Source: DASRIA01 sp963816975 (GTDB lineage: Bacteria; Actinomycetota; Thermoleophilia; Solirubrobacterales; JBBDJG01). From it: DNA of 64,000 bases. This document shows, in pieces, positions 32,933 through 41,218 of this stretch (position 1 is the stretch's first letter; every line of letters starts with the position of its first letter). The stretch spans positions 372,001 through 436,000 of the forward strand of contig CAWFMD010000006.1 in NCBI GenBank assembly GCA_963816975.1, read 5' to 3'. The notes under the pieces were generated by a model that saw nothing but the letters and a program-made list of their open reading frames with translations, was not told where the DNA came from and made no database searches. A program made the position numbers and the translations under genes.

Positions 32933-33957
32933 GCGCGGCTCGCACGACCGGCAAGCGCCGGCCCCCGCTACCCCCGCGCGAGCGGCTGGAGCGCGAGCTG
33001 GCCGACCGCGAGCTCGCGGCGCTGGACGCCTACTCACGCACCGTGGCCGGCGTCGCCGAGCGGCTCGCGCCGTCGGTCGCCAACCTGCGCGTGACGCGCG
33101 TCACGCGACGCGGGCGGATGACGGTCGGGGCGGGCAGCGCGGTGGTGCTGACGCCCGACGGGTTCCTGCTGACGTCGGCGCACGTGATCGCGGGCCGTGG
33201 CCGCGAAGGGAGGGCGGTGTTCGTGGACGGCCGCGAGCTCGCGTTCTCGATCGTCGGTTCGGACGCACTGTCGGACCTGGCCGTGGTGCGCACCGAGGGC
33301 AGCGACCTCGTGCCCGCCGCGCTCGGTGACGCCGAGCGCCTGCGTGTGGGACAGCTCGTGGTCGCGATCGGGAATCCCCACGGCTTCGCCGGTTCGGTGA
33401 CCGCCGGCGTCGTGTCGGCGCTCGGCCGCTCCCTTCCGGCCCGTGCCGGAAACGCGGTGCGCATCATCGACAACGTGATCCAGACGGACGCAGCGCTGAA
33501 CCCGGGGAACTCCGGGGGAGCGCTGGTGAACGGTCTCGGAGAGGTCGTGGGAGTCAACACCGCGGTCGCCGGCATCGGACTCGGATTGGCGGTGCCGATC
33601 AACGCGGCCACGCGCGGCATCGTGGGCGCGTTGATGTCAGACGGGCGCGTGCGCCGGGCCTACCTCGGGATCGCCGGCGGGCCGCGGCCGCTGCCGCCGA
33701 GCGCGCGCGGCGCGCTCGACCGCCGATCCGCGGTCGAGGTGGTCGAAGTCGTGTCGGGCAGCCCGGCGGACCGGGCCGGCCTGCGCCCCGAGGACCTGAT
33801 CGTCTCACTCGGAGGCGAGCCCGTGGACGACGTCACGGACGTCCAGCGGATGATGGTCGCGGAACTGATCGGCAAGCCGCTCGAGGCACTGGTGATCCGC
33901 GGCGCCGACACGATCCCGCTGGAGATCCTGCCCGCCGAGCTGCCCGACTTCGCCTGA
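32929..33957 (+). CDS. Second HtrA-like serine protease with PDZ domain
   Basis: 342 residues, GTG start overlapping the previous stop by 4 bases. Triad: LLTSAHVIAG (His), SDALSDLAVVR (Asp) and NPGNSGGALVNGLG (Ser, canonical). PDZ domain at ~250-335 (VVSGSPADRAGLRPEDLIVSLGG in parts). A basic ~25-residue N-terminus shows no signal peptide. A quality-control or regulatory protease role is expected for the family; two coupled, apparently cytosolic copies suggest a hetero-oligomer. It ends 17 bases before the convergent glycosyltransferase stop. Confidence 0.92.
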   Translation: MSAARTTGKRRPPLPPRERLERELADRELAALDAYSRTVAGVAERLAPSVANLRVTRVTRRGRMTVGAGSAVVLTPDGFLLTSAHVIAGRGREGRAVFVDGRELAFSIVGSDALSDLAVVRTEGSDLVPAALGDAERLRVGQLVVAIGNPHGFAGSVTAGVVSALGRSLPARAGNAVRIIDNVIQTDAALNPGNSGGALVNGLGEVVGVNTAVAGIGLGLAVPINAATRGIVGALMSDGRVRRAYLGIAGGPRPLPPSARGALDRRSAVEVVEVVSGSPADRAGLRPEDLIVSLGGEPVDDVTDVQRMMVAELIGKPLEALVIRGADTIPLEILPAELPDFA

Positions 33958-33973
33958 TCAGGGCGGCCGGGGC

Positions 33974-35551
33974 CTACGGCACTCGCGCGCCCTCGCGTGC
34001 GCGCGCGGCCAGCGCCGCGCGCAGCGCGGGGGCGTGCATCAGGATCGAGTCGTCGTCCTGTCCGTTCGCCTCGGCGGCTCGCAGCCACTCGAAGTGCTCG
34101 GCGGTGGGCACCTCGCGCGGACGCCCGATCGCCTGCATCCTCGCGCACTTGGCGACGTACTCCTCCTCGGACTTCCAGTGATAGTGATTCAGCCGCAGTC
34201 GCGCGACCGAGTCCGTCGCCGTTCTGGTCCCGGTCATGGGGACCTCGTGCTCGTCGACGGCCGACAGGTAGGGATACTCGAAGTGATGTGCGCTCAGGCA
34301 GGTCGTGACCCGCGTGGGGTCGGCCACGGTCTTCATGTTGATGTTGCCGTCGAACTCGATCCTGCGCCGATAGTTCTCGATCACCAGGCCGCCGGGTTTG
34401 GTCTTGTGTCCAGAGGAGCCGAACATGGCCCAGCGCACCGCGATCGCCGGCCACTGCTCGTATTCGCTCAGCACGTCGGGCAGCGGCTCGCCGGCGGGAT
34501 TGAAGAGGAACTCGTCGAGGTCGATGAACGCGACCCAGCGTGAGTCGTAACGGTGCCACCTCAAGCAGTCGTTGTATGCGGGGATCTGGCCAACCCGGCC
34601 GTCGAGCACCGGCCAGTCGCGAACCGTCACGATCCCCTCCTCGACATACGGGGCAAGGACCTCGCGATGATCGTCCTGGCTGAAGTTGTTGTAAAGCAGA
34701 AAGCGCTCGACGCCCACCAGCCTGTGGAACTCGACCCATTCGGCGAGGTAGTCGGCCTCGTCCCGGTAGATGGCGCAGATCGACAGGTAGGGCTTCGCCC
34801 GACCGGGATTCGTCAGCGCCCTTGATCGATCTCCCGGCCGGGAGTCGCTGCGCGGATCCGCCGCCCAGAAGTCGGCCTCCGTCCCGGCGATGTGGATCAG
34901 GCTCTGCGTGTCCAGCATGTCCCGCACGTCGACCCCCGCGGCGCGCAGCCGGTGCTCGACGTCCCGGGCGAAGTCGAGGTGACGCCGGTAGTGATCGACG
35001 GGCGAGCGGCGGAAGGTCCACTCGCACCCGAGGGTCTGAGCGAGCAGGTCCCAGGCGTCGAGCCGCACGGCCGGCAGGTCCGCGGGCGCGCACGCGAAGT
35101 TGAGCAGGGAGCCCAGCGAGAGCACGGCGTCCCGGTCGGCGTCCGGAGACACAAGCTCCTCGGCCGGCGTGGTCAGCTTGGGCTGCTGCGCCTCGACCGC
35201 CTGCACGAACGCAGCGAAGCGCGCGACCGGCTCGGTGCCCGCGTCCAGGAAGCATCCGAGCGCGCGACCCAATGCGTCCGCGTCGGGGATGTTCCTGATC
35301 CACCTCCGGTGGCGCCACTCCGTGAGGTCGTAACGGCGCCCGCCCCAAACGCCGGAGAGCACCTGGTCAAGTGGCTCGGTCCAGTCGCCTCCCGCGTGCG
35401 CACGCTCGACGATCCGGCGCAGCTCCTGCGCGATCTCGATCCGGTAGGCCCGCTGCTCCGAATCGAAGGTCGGGTTCGACCTGGCTCGCCGCACGTAGTC
35501 GCGCAACCGCTCCCATCGGTACTCGTCCATCTCCATGCGTCGCTCGATCAC
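33974..35551 (-). CDS. GT92-like (DUF23) glycosyltransferase with extra N-terminal region
   Basis: 525 residues. The C-terminal ~290 residues are a GT92/DUF23-like GT-A domain: SICAIYRDEADYLAEWVEFHRLVGVERF in parts, the metal-binding AFIDLDEFLF (DxD), WAMFGSSGH and LNHYHWKSEEEY. Such enzymes transfer sugars (often galactose) to glycans or lipids. The first ~235 residues are an unrelated helical region with no motif I recognise. No signal peptide. It is divergent from the sulfotransferase at 35647 (96 bases), and a shorter paralogue lies at 39007-40014. Together they bracket the sulfotransferase-methyltransferase genes. Confidence 0.85.
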   Translation of the reverse strand: MIERRMEMDEYRWERLRDYVRRARSNPTFDSEQRAYRIEIAQELRRIVERAHAGGDWTEPLDQVLSGVWGGRRYDLTEWRHRRWIRNIPDADALGRALGCFLDAGTEPVARFAAFVQAVEAQQPKLTTPAEELVSPDADRDAVLSLGSLLNFACAPADLPAVRLDAWDLLAQTLGCEWTFRRSPVDHYRRHLDFARDVEHRLRAAGVDVRDMLDTQSLIHIAGTEADFWAADPRSDSRPGDRSRALTNPGRAKPYLSICAIYRDEADYLAEWVEFHRLVGVERFLLYNNFSQDDHREVLAPYVEEGIVTVRDWPVLDGRVGQIPAYNDCLRWHRYDSRWVAFIDLDEFLFNPAGEPLPDVLSEYEQWPAIAVRWAMFGSSGHKTKPGGLVIENYRRRIEFDGNINMKTVADPTRVTTCLSAHHFEYPYLSAVDEHEVPMTGTRTATDSVARLRLNHYHWKSEEEYVAKCARMQAIGRPREVPTAEHFEWLRAAEANGQDDDSILMHAPALRAALAARAREGARVP

Positions 35552-35646
35552 CTCTCGGATCCCGGTTTTTCCGCCTCGTACAGCCCTCGCACTATGCTAG
35601 ACGGCCCGTCGTGCGCGGACTCGGTGTTCCGCCCGCGCCGAGATCG

Positions 35647-36957
35647 ATGCCTGCTTTAGAGGTGCTCAGCGTGTCCGTGCCGGAGCAGCTGCCCGACCAA
35701 GTTCGGGCGGCCCGCATCCGGCTACCCCAGGCGGGCGCCACGGCGGAGGTCTTCACGCTCGAGCTGGCGGGGATGGTGCTGACGCACGCCGGCGAGGCCG
35801 AGGCGATCGAGGTCAGGTGTGGGGGTGGTGTGGTCGGCGAGCTACCCGTCAGCCTTCCGCGCAGCGGGCTCACGGACCTCGATCCGGATCTGCCCGACAC
35901 GCTCCCCTGCGGTTTCCGGGGCTTCCTGGGCACGTTGGCGCTGCCGTCCGAGTTCGAGCTCGATCTGGTCGTCGTGCGGGGCGACGGCGAGCGGTTCCGG
36001 ATCGGATCGATCACGGGGCGCCGTGAGCGCCCGGCGGCATCGGTCGAGCCGGCGCTGCGGCCGCTGATGCTCACGAGCGTGGGTAGGACGGGCACGGTCT
36101 GGCTGATGCGGATGCTCGCCGCGCATCCGCAAGTCGTGGTGCACGAGGAGTATCCGTACGAGGTGTGGCCCGCGCGCTACTGGGCCCACATGCTGCAGGT
36201 GCTCTCCGGCCCGGCGAATCACCTCAGATCGGTGAACACGCGCAACTTCGATCACGATCCTTGGCACGTGGGCCAGAATCCCTTCTACGTCCCGATACCC
36301 GGACGCCTGGAAGGTGATCTGGGTGAGTGGCTGGGCCGCAGGCACGTGGACCGGCTGGCCTCGTTCTGCCGTCACAACGTCGAGGACTGGTATGCGATCG
36401 CGGCCCGCGCGCAGGGCAAGGAGCCGATCTACTTCGCGGAGAAGAATCTGCTGCGCACCCCCCTGCAGGGGCTGGGCGTCGCGGACCTCTACGCCGACGC
36501 GCGCGAGGTGTTCCTGGTCCGGGACTTCCGCGACATGGCGTGCTCGTGGCTGTCGTTTCTCGGTCACCGGTGGCGCGAGACGGGCTTCGACGCCGAGCAG
36601 GTGCTCGCGGAGATGGTGGAGCCGCGGGCGCGCCTGCTGGTCGCCGGCTGGCGCGCCCGGCGCGAGCGCGCCTATCTGGTCCGCTACGAGGACCTCGTGT
36701 TCCGGGCGCGCGAAACTCTCGAACGCCTCTTCGACCACCTCGGCGTCGCTGCAGCGGGCACGGTCATCGACCAGACCCTGGAAGCCGCCGCGGACCAGCA
36801 GGTCTTCACGATCCACGGCACCTCCGCGACACTCGAGCGCACCGTGGGAAGATGGTCTCGAGAAGGGGACGACGCGTTCGGCGACACCCTCAACCAGATC
36901 TTCCACGAGGCCCTGGTGGAGTTCGGCTACGTCGAGGCCGCGGCCGAACGGGCCTGA
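35647..36957 (+). CDS. Sulfotransferase-family protein with N-terminal beta-rich domain (paralogue 2)
   Basis: 436 residues. Same layout as the protein at 18544: ~125-residue beta-rich domain (LALPSEFELDLVVVRGDG, then ITGRR), 5'-PSB loop LTSVGRTGTVWLMRML (~140-155) and 3'-phosphate site LVRDFRDMACSWLSF (~288-302). Likely PAPS-dependent sulfation of a cell-surface sugar or lipid. The 3' half of the gene is nearly identical at the DNA level to the copy at 38521-39153, whereas the N-terminal domains have diverged. It is followed after 4 bases by the methyltransferase gene, so they share a transcript. Confidence 0.87.
   Translation: MPALEVLSVSVPEQLPDQVRAARIRLPQAGATAEVFTLELAGMVLTHAGEAEAIEVRCGGGVVGELPVSLPRSGLTDLDPDLPDTLPCGFRGFLGTLALPSEFELDLVVVRGDGERFRIGSITGRRERPAASVEPALRPLMLTSVGRTGTVWLMRMLAAHPQVVVHEEYPYEVWPARYWAHMLQVLSGPANHLRSVNTRNFDHDPWHVGQNPFYVPIPGRLEGDLGEWLGRRHVDRLASFCRHNVEDWYAIAARAQGKEPIYFAEKNLLRTPLQGLGVADLYADAREVFLVRDFRDMACSWLSFLGHRWRETGFDAEQVLAEMVEPRARLLVAGWRARRERAYLVRYEDLVFRARETLERLFDHLGVAAAGTVIDQTLEAAADQQVFTIHGTSATLERTVGRWSREGDDAFGDTLNQIFHEALVEFGYVEAAAERA
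36325..36957 (+). repeat. Duplicated sulfotransferase catalytic half, copy A
   Basis: Direct duplicate of 38521-39153 at a constant offset of 2196 bases, so there is no net length change over 633 bases. The stretch around 36411-36700 is near-identical, including synonymous sites. This points to recent duplication or gene conversion. Confidence 0.9.
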
Positions 36958-36961
36958 CCAC

Positions 36962-37846
36962 ATGCCAGAGCTGATCGTCAGAGACAGAGACGGGAAGGAG
37001 TGGGCGGTAAAGCTCTGGTGCATGCCGAATCACTTCTATTCGCCACTCCCGGACCTCGGCCGCCTGGAACAACCCGCGGAGCGCGCACGGATCTGGCCCG
37101 ACGAGCCGCACTCGCTGCCGGGGATCGACTGGCGCCCCGATCACCAGCTGCGGCTGTGCACAGAGGTGTTCGCGCGCCAGCAGCCGATCGCCTTTCCGCG
37201 CGAGTCCTCCGCCGACGCGCCCGAGTATGCGCATGACAGTCGCCGCTACCCGCCCGTGGACGCGTTCGTCCTGCAAGCCTTTCTCCGCCACCTCGAGCCG
37301 GCGCGCGTGGTGGAGGTGGGGGCCGGCTACTCGTCGCTGGTGACCGCTCGCGTGAACCACGAGTTCTTCGGGGAGCGGATCCGCTTTGCGGCCATCGATC
37401 CTCACCCGCTCGAGTTCTTGGAGCGCGGCGTTCCGGGGCTCACGGAGCTGCGAGCGGAGCAGGTGCAGGACACCCCCTTCGAGGTATTCGAGCAGCTCGG
37501 GGAGAACGACGTGTTGTTCATCGACACCTCGCACGTCGTCAAGACCGGGGGCGACGTGCCCTGGATCTACAACCAGATTCTGCCGCGCCTGCGCAGCGGA
37601 GTGGTCGTGCACCTGCATGACTGCTTCCTGCCCTGGGACTATCCGCAGGAGTGGGTGTTCGCGGGCAAGGGTTGGAACGAGCAGTACCTGATCCAGGCGT
37701 TTTTGGCCATGAACTCCGGCTTCGAGGTGATGTTCGGGACCCACTGGATGATCCGCATGCACTGGGAGCTGCTGCGCCAGACGTTCCCGGACATGGTCGA
37801 CGGCGACCGCCGGGACAGCTCGTCCTTGTGGATTCGCCGGGTCTAG
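36962..37846 (+). CDS. Class I SAM-dependent methyltransferase-like protein
   Basis: 294 residues. The central Rossmann core has VVEVGAGYSSLVTARV (SAM loop), FAAIDPHPLEFL, and DVLFIDTSHVVKTGGDVPWIYNQILPRL, then a VVHLHDCFLPWDYP segment typical of the Methyltransf_24 family linked to glycan loci. Soluble. Sandwiched between two sulfotransferase genes (4 and 5 bases), so all three are one operon. It probably O-methylates the same product the sulfotransferases act on. Confidence 0.87.
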   Translation: MPELIVRDRDGKEWAVKLWCMPNHFYSPLPDLGRLEQPAERARIWPDEPHSLPGIDWRPDHQLRLCTEVFARQQPIAFPRESSADAPEYAHDSRRYPPVDAFVLQAFLRHLEPARVVEVGAGYSSLVTARVNHEFFGERIRFAAIDPHPLEFLERGVPGLTELRAEQVQDTPFEVFEQLGENDVLFIDTSHVVKTGGDVPWIYNQILPRLRSGVVVHLHDCFLPWDYPQEWVFAGKGWNEQYLIQAFLAMNSGFEVMFGTHWMIRMHWELLRQTFPDMVDGDRRDSSSLWIRRV

Positions 37847-37851
37847 CCTCG

Positions 37852-39153
37852 ATGCCCGCCCTCGAAGTCCTGAGCGTGTCGGTACCCGGGCCGCCCCCGC
37901 AGCTCCGGGCGGCCCACGTCCGCGTGCCCGCGCCGGGTGCGGGCTCGGACGTGTTCACGCTCGAGGTGGCGGGCATGGTGATTGCGCGCACCGGGCGCGC
38001 GGAATCGGTCGAGCTGATCTGCGAGGGCACGCTCCTGCGTCGGATGCCGGTCGAGTTTCCGCGCACCGGGCTGACACGCTCCTTTCCGGACCTGCCGGAC
38101 ACCCTCGACTGCGGGTTCCGAGGCGTGGTCGGGACGCTGCTCCTGCCCCCGGAGTTCGAGCTCGAGCTGGTGGCCGTGCTGGACGGGGAAAGGCGAGCTT
38201 CGATCGGATCGATCAAGGGCCGGCGGGGACGACCCCAGCCGTCCTGCCAGCCGCGGTTCCGGCCCCTGATGCTGACCAGTGTGGGCCGCACCGGCACCGT
38301 CTGGATGATGCGCATGCTGACGGCGCACCCGAGCGTGGTCTCCCGCCAGAACCAGCCCCACGAGATCTGGCCGGCGCGCTACTGGGCCCACATGCTGAAG
38401 GTGCTCTCCGCCCCGCCTGATCCCCTCGCTCCGACGGCTCACACGTTCGACTACGACGTCCGCCAAGTGGGGCCGAACCCGTTCTACAACCTGGGAGTGC
38501 CGGCTGCCAGCGAGTTGGGAGAGTGGCTCGGGCGCACACACGTGGACCGGCTGGCCTCGTTCTGCATCCAGAACATCGAGGACTGGTACGCGATCGCGGC
38601 CCGCGAGCAGGGCAAGGAGCCGATCTACTTCGCGGAGAAGAATCTGCTGCGCACCCCCCTGCAGGGGCTGGGCGTCGCGGACCTCTACGCCGACACGCGC
38701 GAGGTGTTCCTGGTCCGGGACTTCCGCGACATGGCGTGCTCGTGGCTGTCGTTTCGTGGGCACCGGTGGCGCGAGACGGGCTTCGATGCCGAGCACGCGC
38801 TCGCGGAGATGGTGGAACCGTGGGCGCGCCTGCTGGTCGCCGGCTGGCGGACCCGGCGCGAGCGCGCCTATCTGGTCCGCTACGAGGACCTCGTGTTCAG
38901 GGCGCACGAGACGCTCACAGACCTCTGCGACCATCTCGGGATCGACTCTTCGGAGGGCACCGTCAGCCAGATGCTGGCCGCGGGCGCCGACAACCGGACC
39001 CTCCCGTCACACGAGACGTCGCCGACCCTGGAACAGACGGTGGGGCGCTGGTCTCGCGAGGGAGACGACTCCCTGGGCGACACCCTCAACCAGATCTTCC
39101 ACGAGGCCCTGGTGGAGTTCGGCTACGTCGAGGCCGCGGCCCGACCGGCCTGA
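37852..39153 (+). CDS. Sulfotransferase-family protein with N-terminal beta-rich domain (paralogue 3)
   Basis: 433 residues. N-terminal beta-rich domain (~1-125; LLLPPEFELELVAVLDGE, SIKGRR), LTSVGRTGTVWMMRML as the phosphosulfate loop (~140-155), LVRDFRDMACSWLSF as the 3'-phosphate site. The catalytic half is the duplicate of 36325-36957, the domain before it differs more. Substrate choice may therefore be set by the N-terminal half. The last ~147 bases also lie in the open frame of the opposing glycosyltransferase gene, an unusual overlap. Starts 5 bases after the methyltransferase stop. Confidence 0.87.
   Translation: MPALEVLSVSVPGPPPQLRAAHVRVPAPGAGSDVFTLEVAGMVIARTGRAESVELICEGTLLRRMPVEFPRTGLTRSFPDLPDTLDCGFRGVVGTLLLPPEFELELVAVLDGERRASIGSIKGRRGRPQPSCQPRFRPLMLTSVGRTGTVWMMRMLTAHPSVVSRQNQPHEIWPARYWAHMLKVLSAPPDPLAPTAHTFDYDVRQVGPNPFYNLGVPAASELGEWLGRTHVDRLASFCIQNIEDWYAIAAREQGKEPIYFAEKNLLRTPLQGLGVADLYADTREVFLVRDFRDMACSWLSFRGHRWRETGFDAEHALAEMVEPWARLLVAGWRTRRERAYLVRYEDLVFRAHETLTDLCDHLGIDSSEGTVSQMLAAGADNRTLPSHETSPTLEQTVGRWSREGDDSLGDTLNQIFHEALVEFGYVEAAARPA
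38521..39153 (+). repeat. Duplicated sulfotransferase catalytic half, copy B
   Basis: Partner of 36325-36957. Similarity ends right at the shared stop codon; downstream bases are unrelated. The junction coincides with the altered C-terminus of the convergent glycosyltransferase gene. Confidence 0.9.
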
Positions 39154-40014
39154 CCGCCAGGGCGGCGCGCACCCCTGGACGTACGGCAGGATGGCCTCGT
39201 CGCTGCGCGCGTCGAGTCGTGTGAGCTGCCAATCGAGATGCGGGACCCGACGATTGCCGCCCGTGTCGGGCCGCGGTTGCGCCATCTTCGCGTGGTACTC
39301 CGCGAGCGACTTGGTGATGTAGTGATTGACACGCAGGCGCTCGACGGAGAACGTCTGCGTGTGGGCCTGGCCACCCCGCTTGCGCGGCCCCACCCGCACA
39401 GCCGGATCCAACGGCCGGTGCAGCTCGTCCACCGCCAACCGGCCATCCCGGTAGACGAAGTGATGGGGCCCCATGCAACGCGCGGCGAGCGGTGGCTGCA
39501 CGATGCTCTTGATCACGTTGTTCACGTCTGTCGCGCAGCGGAGGTAGTTCTCGATCACCAGGCCCGGCGGGCGCCTGACGTGCCCCGAGGTGCCGAACGG
39601 AACCCGGTTGACACCCACGCCCGGAACCCCGTCGAAATCTCGCAGCACGTCCGAGACAAGCTCCCCGGTCGGCGAGAACAGGAACTCGTCCACGTCGATG
39701 AAGGCGACCCAGCGTGAGTCCTGGCGGTGGCGCTCCAGGCAGTCGTTGAAGGCCGGCGTCAGGCCGGGGAAGACGTCCCACTGGTGGACCGTCGCGAGAC
39801 CGGCTTCGACGTAGGGCTCCAGCACTCGTTCCCAGTCCTCGGTGCTCGCGTTGTTGTAGAGGAAGAAGTGCTCAGCTCCCACCAGCCGATGGAACTCGAT
39901 CCACTCGGCGAGGTCGCGAACGTGGTCCCTGAAGATCGAGCAGACCGAGAAATGGTGCGGGGGAGCGTCCACTGCGGTCGGGCCCGATGCGCTCACCGCG
40001 CTCAGGTTATTCAA
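39007..40014 (-). CDS. GT92-like (DUF23) glycosyltransferase, C-terminus overlapping an opposing gene
   Basis: 335 residues. GT-A domain like the one at 33974 but without the long N-terminal region: SVCSIFRDHVRDLAEWIEF, NNASTEDWERVLEPYVEAGL, AFIDVDEFLFSPTG (DxD) and LRVNHYITKSLAEYHAK. The true homologous part ends about 20 residues after DEAILPYV (~280). The last ~55 residues are encoded antisense to the sulfotransferase coding region, and no earlier stop is present. The tail is probably an accident of the duplication and may be unfolded. Function as a glycosyltransferase is still likely. Confidence 0.8.
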   Translation of the reverse strand: MNNLSAVSASGPTAVDAPPHHFSVCSIFRDHVRDLAEWIEFHRLVGAEHFFLYNNASTEDWERVLEPYVEAGLATVHQWDVFPGLTPAFNDCLERHRQDSRWVAFIDVDEFLFSPTGELVSDVLRDFDGVPGVGVNRVPFGTSGHVRRPPGLVIENYLRCATDVNNVIKSIVQPPLAARCMGPHHFVYRDGRLAVDELHRPLDPAVRVGPRKRGGQAHTQTFSVERLRVNHYITKSLAEYHAKMAQPRPDTGGNRRVPHLDWQLTRLDARSDEAILPYVQGCAPPWRSGRSGRGLDVAELHQGLVEDLVEGVAQGVVSLARPAPHRLFQGRRRLV

Positions 40015-40060
40015 TCGCCGGCGTGACCCAGGCGCGGATGGGTGCTACGTTGGCGCAGAG

Positions 40061-41218
40061 ATGCGGGGGGTCAGGATAGGCCTGCTGGGCCTGATGCTCG
40101 TCTTCCTTGCCGGCACGGGCAGCGCGCGGGCAGCCTCGCTCAACGTCGTGGGGCCGCAGGAGCCGGTCTACGACTACGCGAGCCAGAGTTGCTTCCAGTA
40201 CGACCAGCCGGACATCCCGGTGCGCGCGTACCGGGACCACCTCGGGCGGGTTCAGATGGTCCTACCGGGTGCGAACACGCGCATGATCGGGCCCGACCTC
40301 GACAACCTCACCCACGACTGCACGGTCGTGATTTCCCATCTGCACAGCCCGCTGCCCTCCGACTACGCCGACGTCGACTGGATCAGCAGCATCTACACGC
40401 TCGACGGCCAGGACGTCTTTGCCCTCCTGCACGCCGAGTACCACGGCCACGAGCACCCCGGGTACTGCGGCGAGCCCTTCGTGAAGTGCCGCTACAACAC
40501 CGTCACGCTGGCCCGCTCGACGAACGGCGGAGACCTGTTCGTGCGGCCGTCCCCGCCGAGCCATCTCGTCGCTGCGATGCCCTACCGCTACGTGCCGGGA
40601 AACGGGCGTTACGGGTTCTTCACCCCGAGCAACATCATCGAGAAGGACGGCTGGTACTACAACCTGCTGCTGGTGTCGGCGACGTACCGTGCGCAGCGCA
40701 GTGGAGTCTGCCTGATGCGCACGCAGAACCTCGCCGACCCGAAATCGTGGCGCGCGTGGGACGGCACGGGCTTCAACGTCCGGTTCATCGACCCGTATCG
40801 GGAGTCCGGCGAGCCGCTCGCGGCGCGTGTCTGTGAGCCCGTCACCCCTGGGAACGGCGACCTCAACAGGTCGGTCACCTACAACACGTTCCTCGGCAAG
40901 TACATCGTGATCGGGACCGGGGTCAACAGGTATGTCGCGAGCTTGGGGAGGTTCGTGACCGGCTTCTTCTACGCGTTCTCGGACGACCTCATCGAGTGGA
41001 CCCCGAGCCAACTCTTGCTGGAGACCCCGCGGCCGTGGCTGTGCGGCAACCCCGAACCGCTCGCCTACCCGTCGTTCCTCGACCCGGACAGCACGGACCG
41101 CAACTTCAACACGAGCAACCAGCGACTTTATGTGTACTACTCATCGGGTCGGCACCCGAACTGCATGACGACCAACACCCTCGACCTGAAACGCAGCGAG
41201 ATCGAGGTCGTACCGTGA
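40061..41218 (+). CDS. Secreted five-bladed-propeller-like protein (GH43/GH32-like fold)
   Basis: 385 residues. A signal peptide ends near ARA|ASL. The rest is all-beta with spaced Trp/Asp/Gly segments that resemble glycosidase propellers (DWISSIYTLDGQDVFALLH, TLARSTNGGDLF, IEKDGWYYNLLLVSA, KSWRAWDG, FSDDLIEWTP). Several Cys may form disulfides. No definite catalytic triad can be named, so it could bind or cut a polysaccharide. Its stop overlaps the GTG start of the next secreted protein (GTGA), so they are coupled and probably act together outside the cell. Confidence 0.75.
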   Translation: MRGVRIGLLGLMLVFLAGTGSARAASLNVVGPQEPVYDYASQSCFQYDQPDIPVRAYRDHLGRVQMVLPGANTRMIGPDLDNLTHDCTVVISHLHSPLPSDYADVDWISSIYTLDGQDVFALLHAEYHGHEHPGYCGEPFVKCRYNTVTLARSTNGGDLFVRPSPPSHLVAAMPYRYVPGNGRYGFFTPSNIIEKDGWYYNLLLVSATYRAQRSGVCLMRTQNLADPKSWRAWDGTGFNVRFIDPYRESGEPLAARVCEPVTPGNGDLNRSVTYNTFLGKYIVIGTGVNRYVASLGRFVTGFFYAFSDDLIEWTPSQLLLETPRPWLCGNPEPLAYPSFLDPDSTDRNFNTSNQRLYVYYSSGRHPNCMTTNTLDLKRSEIEVVP

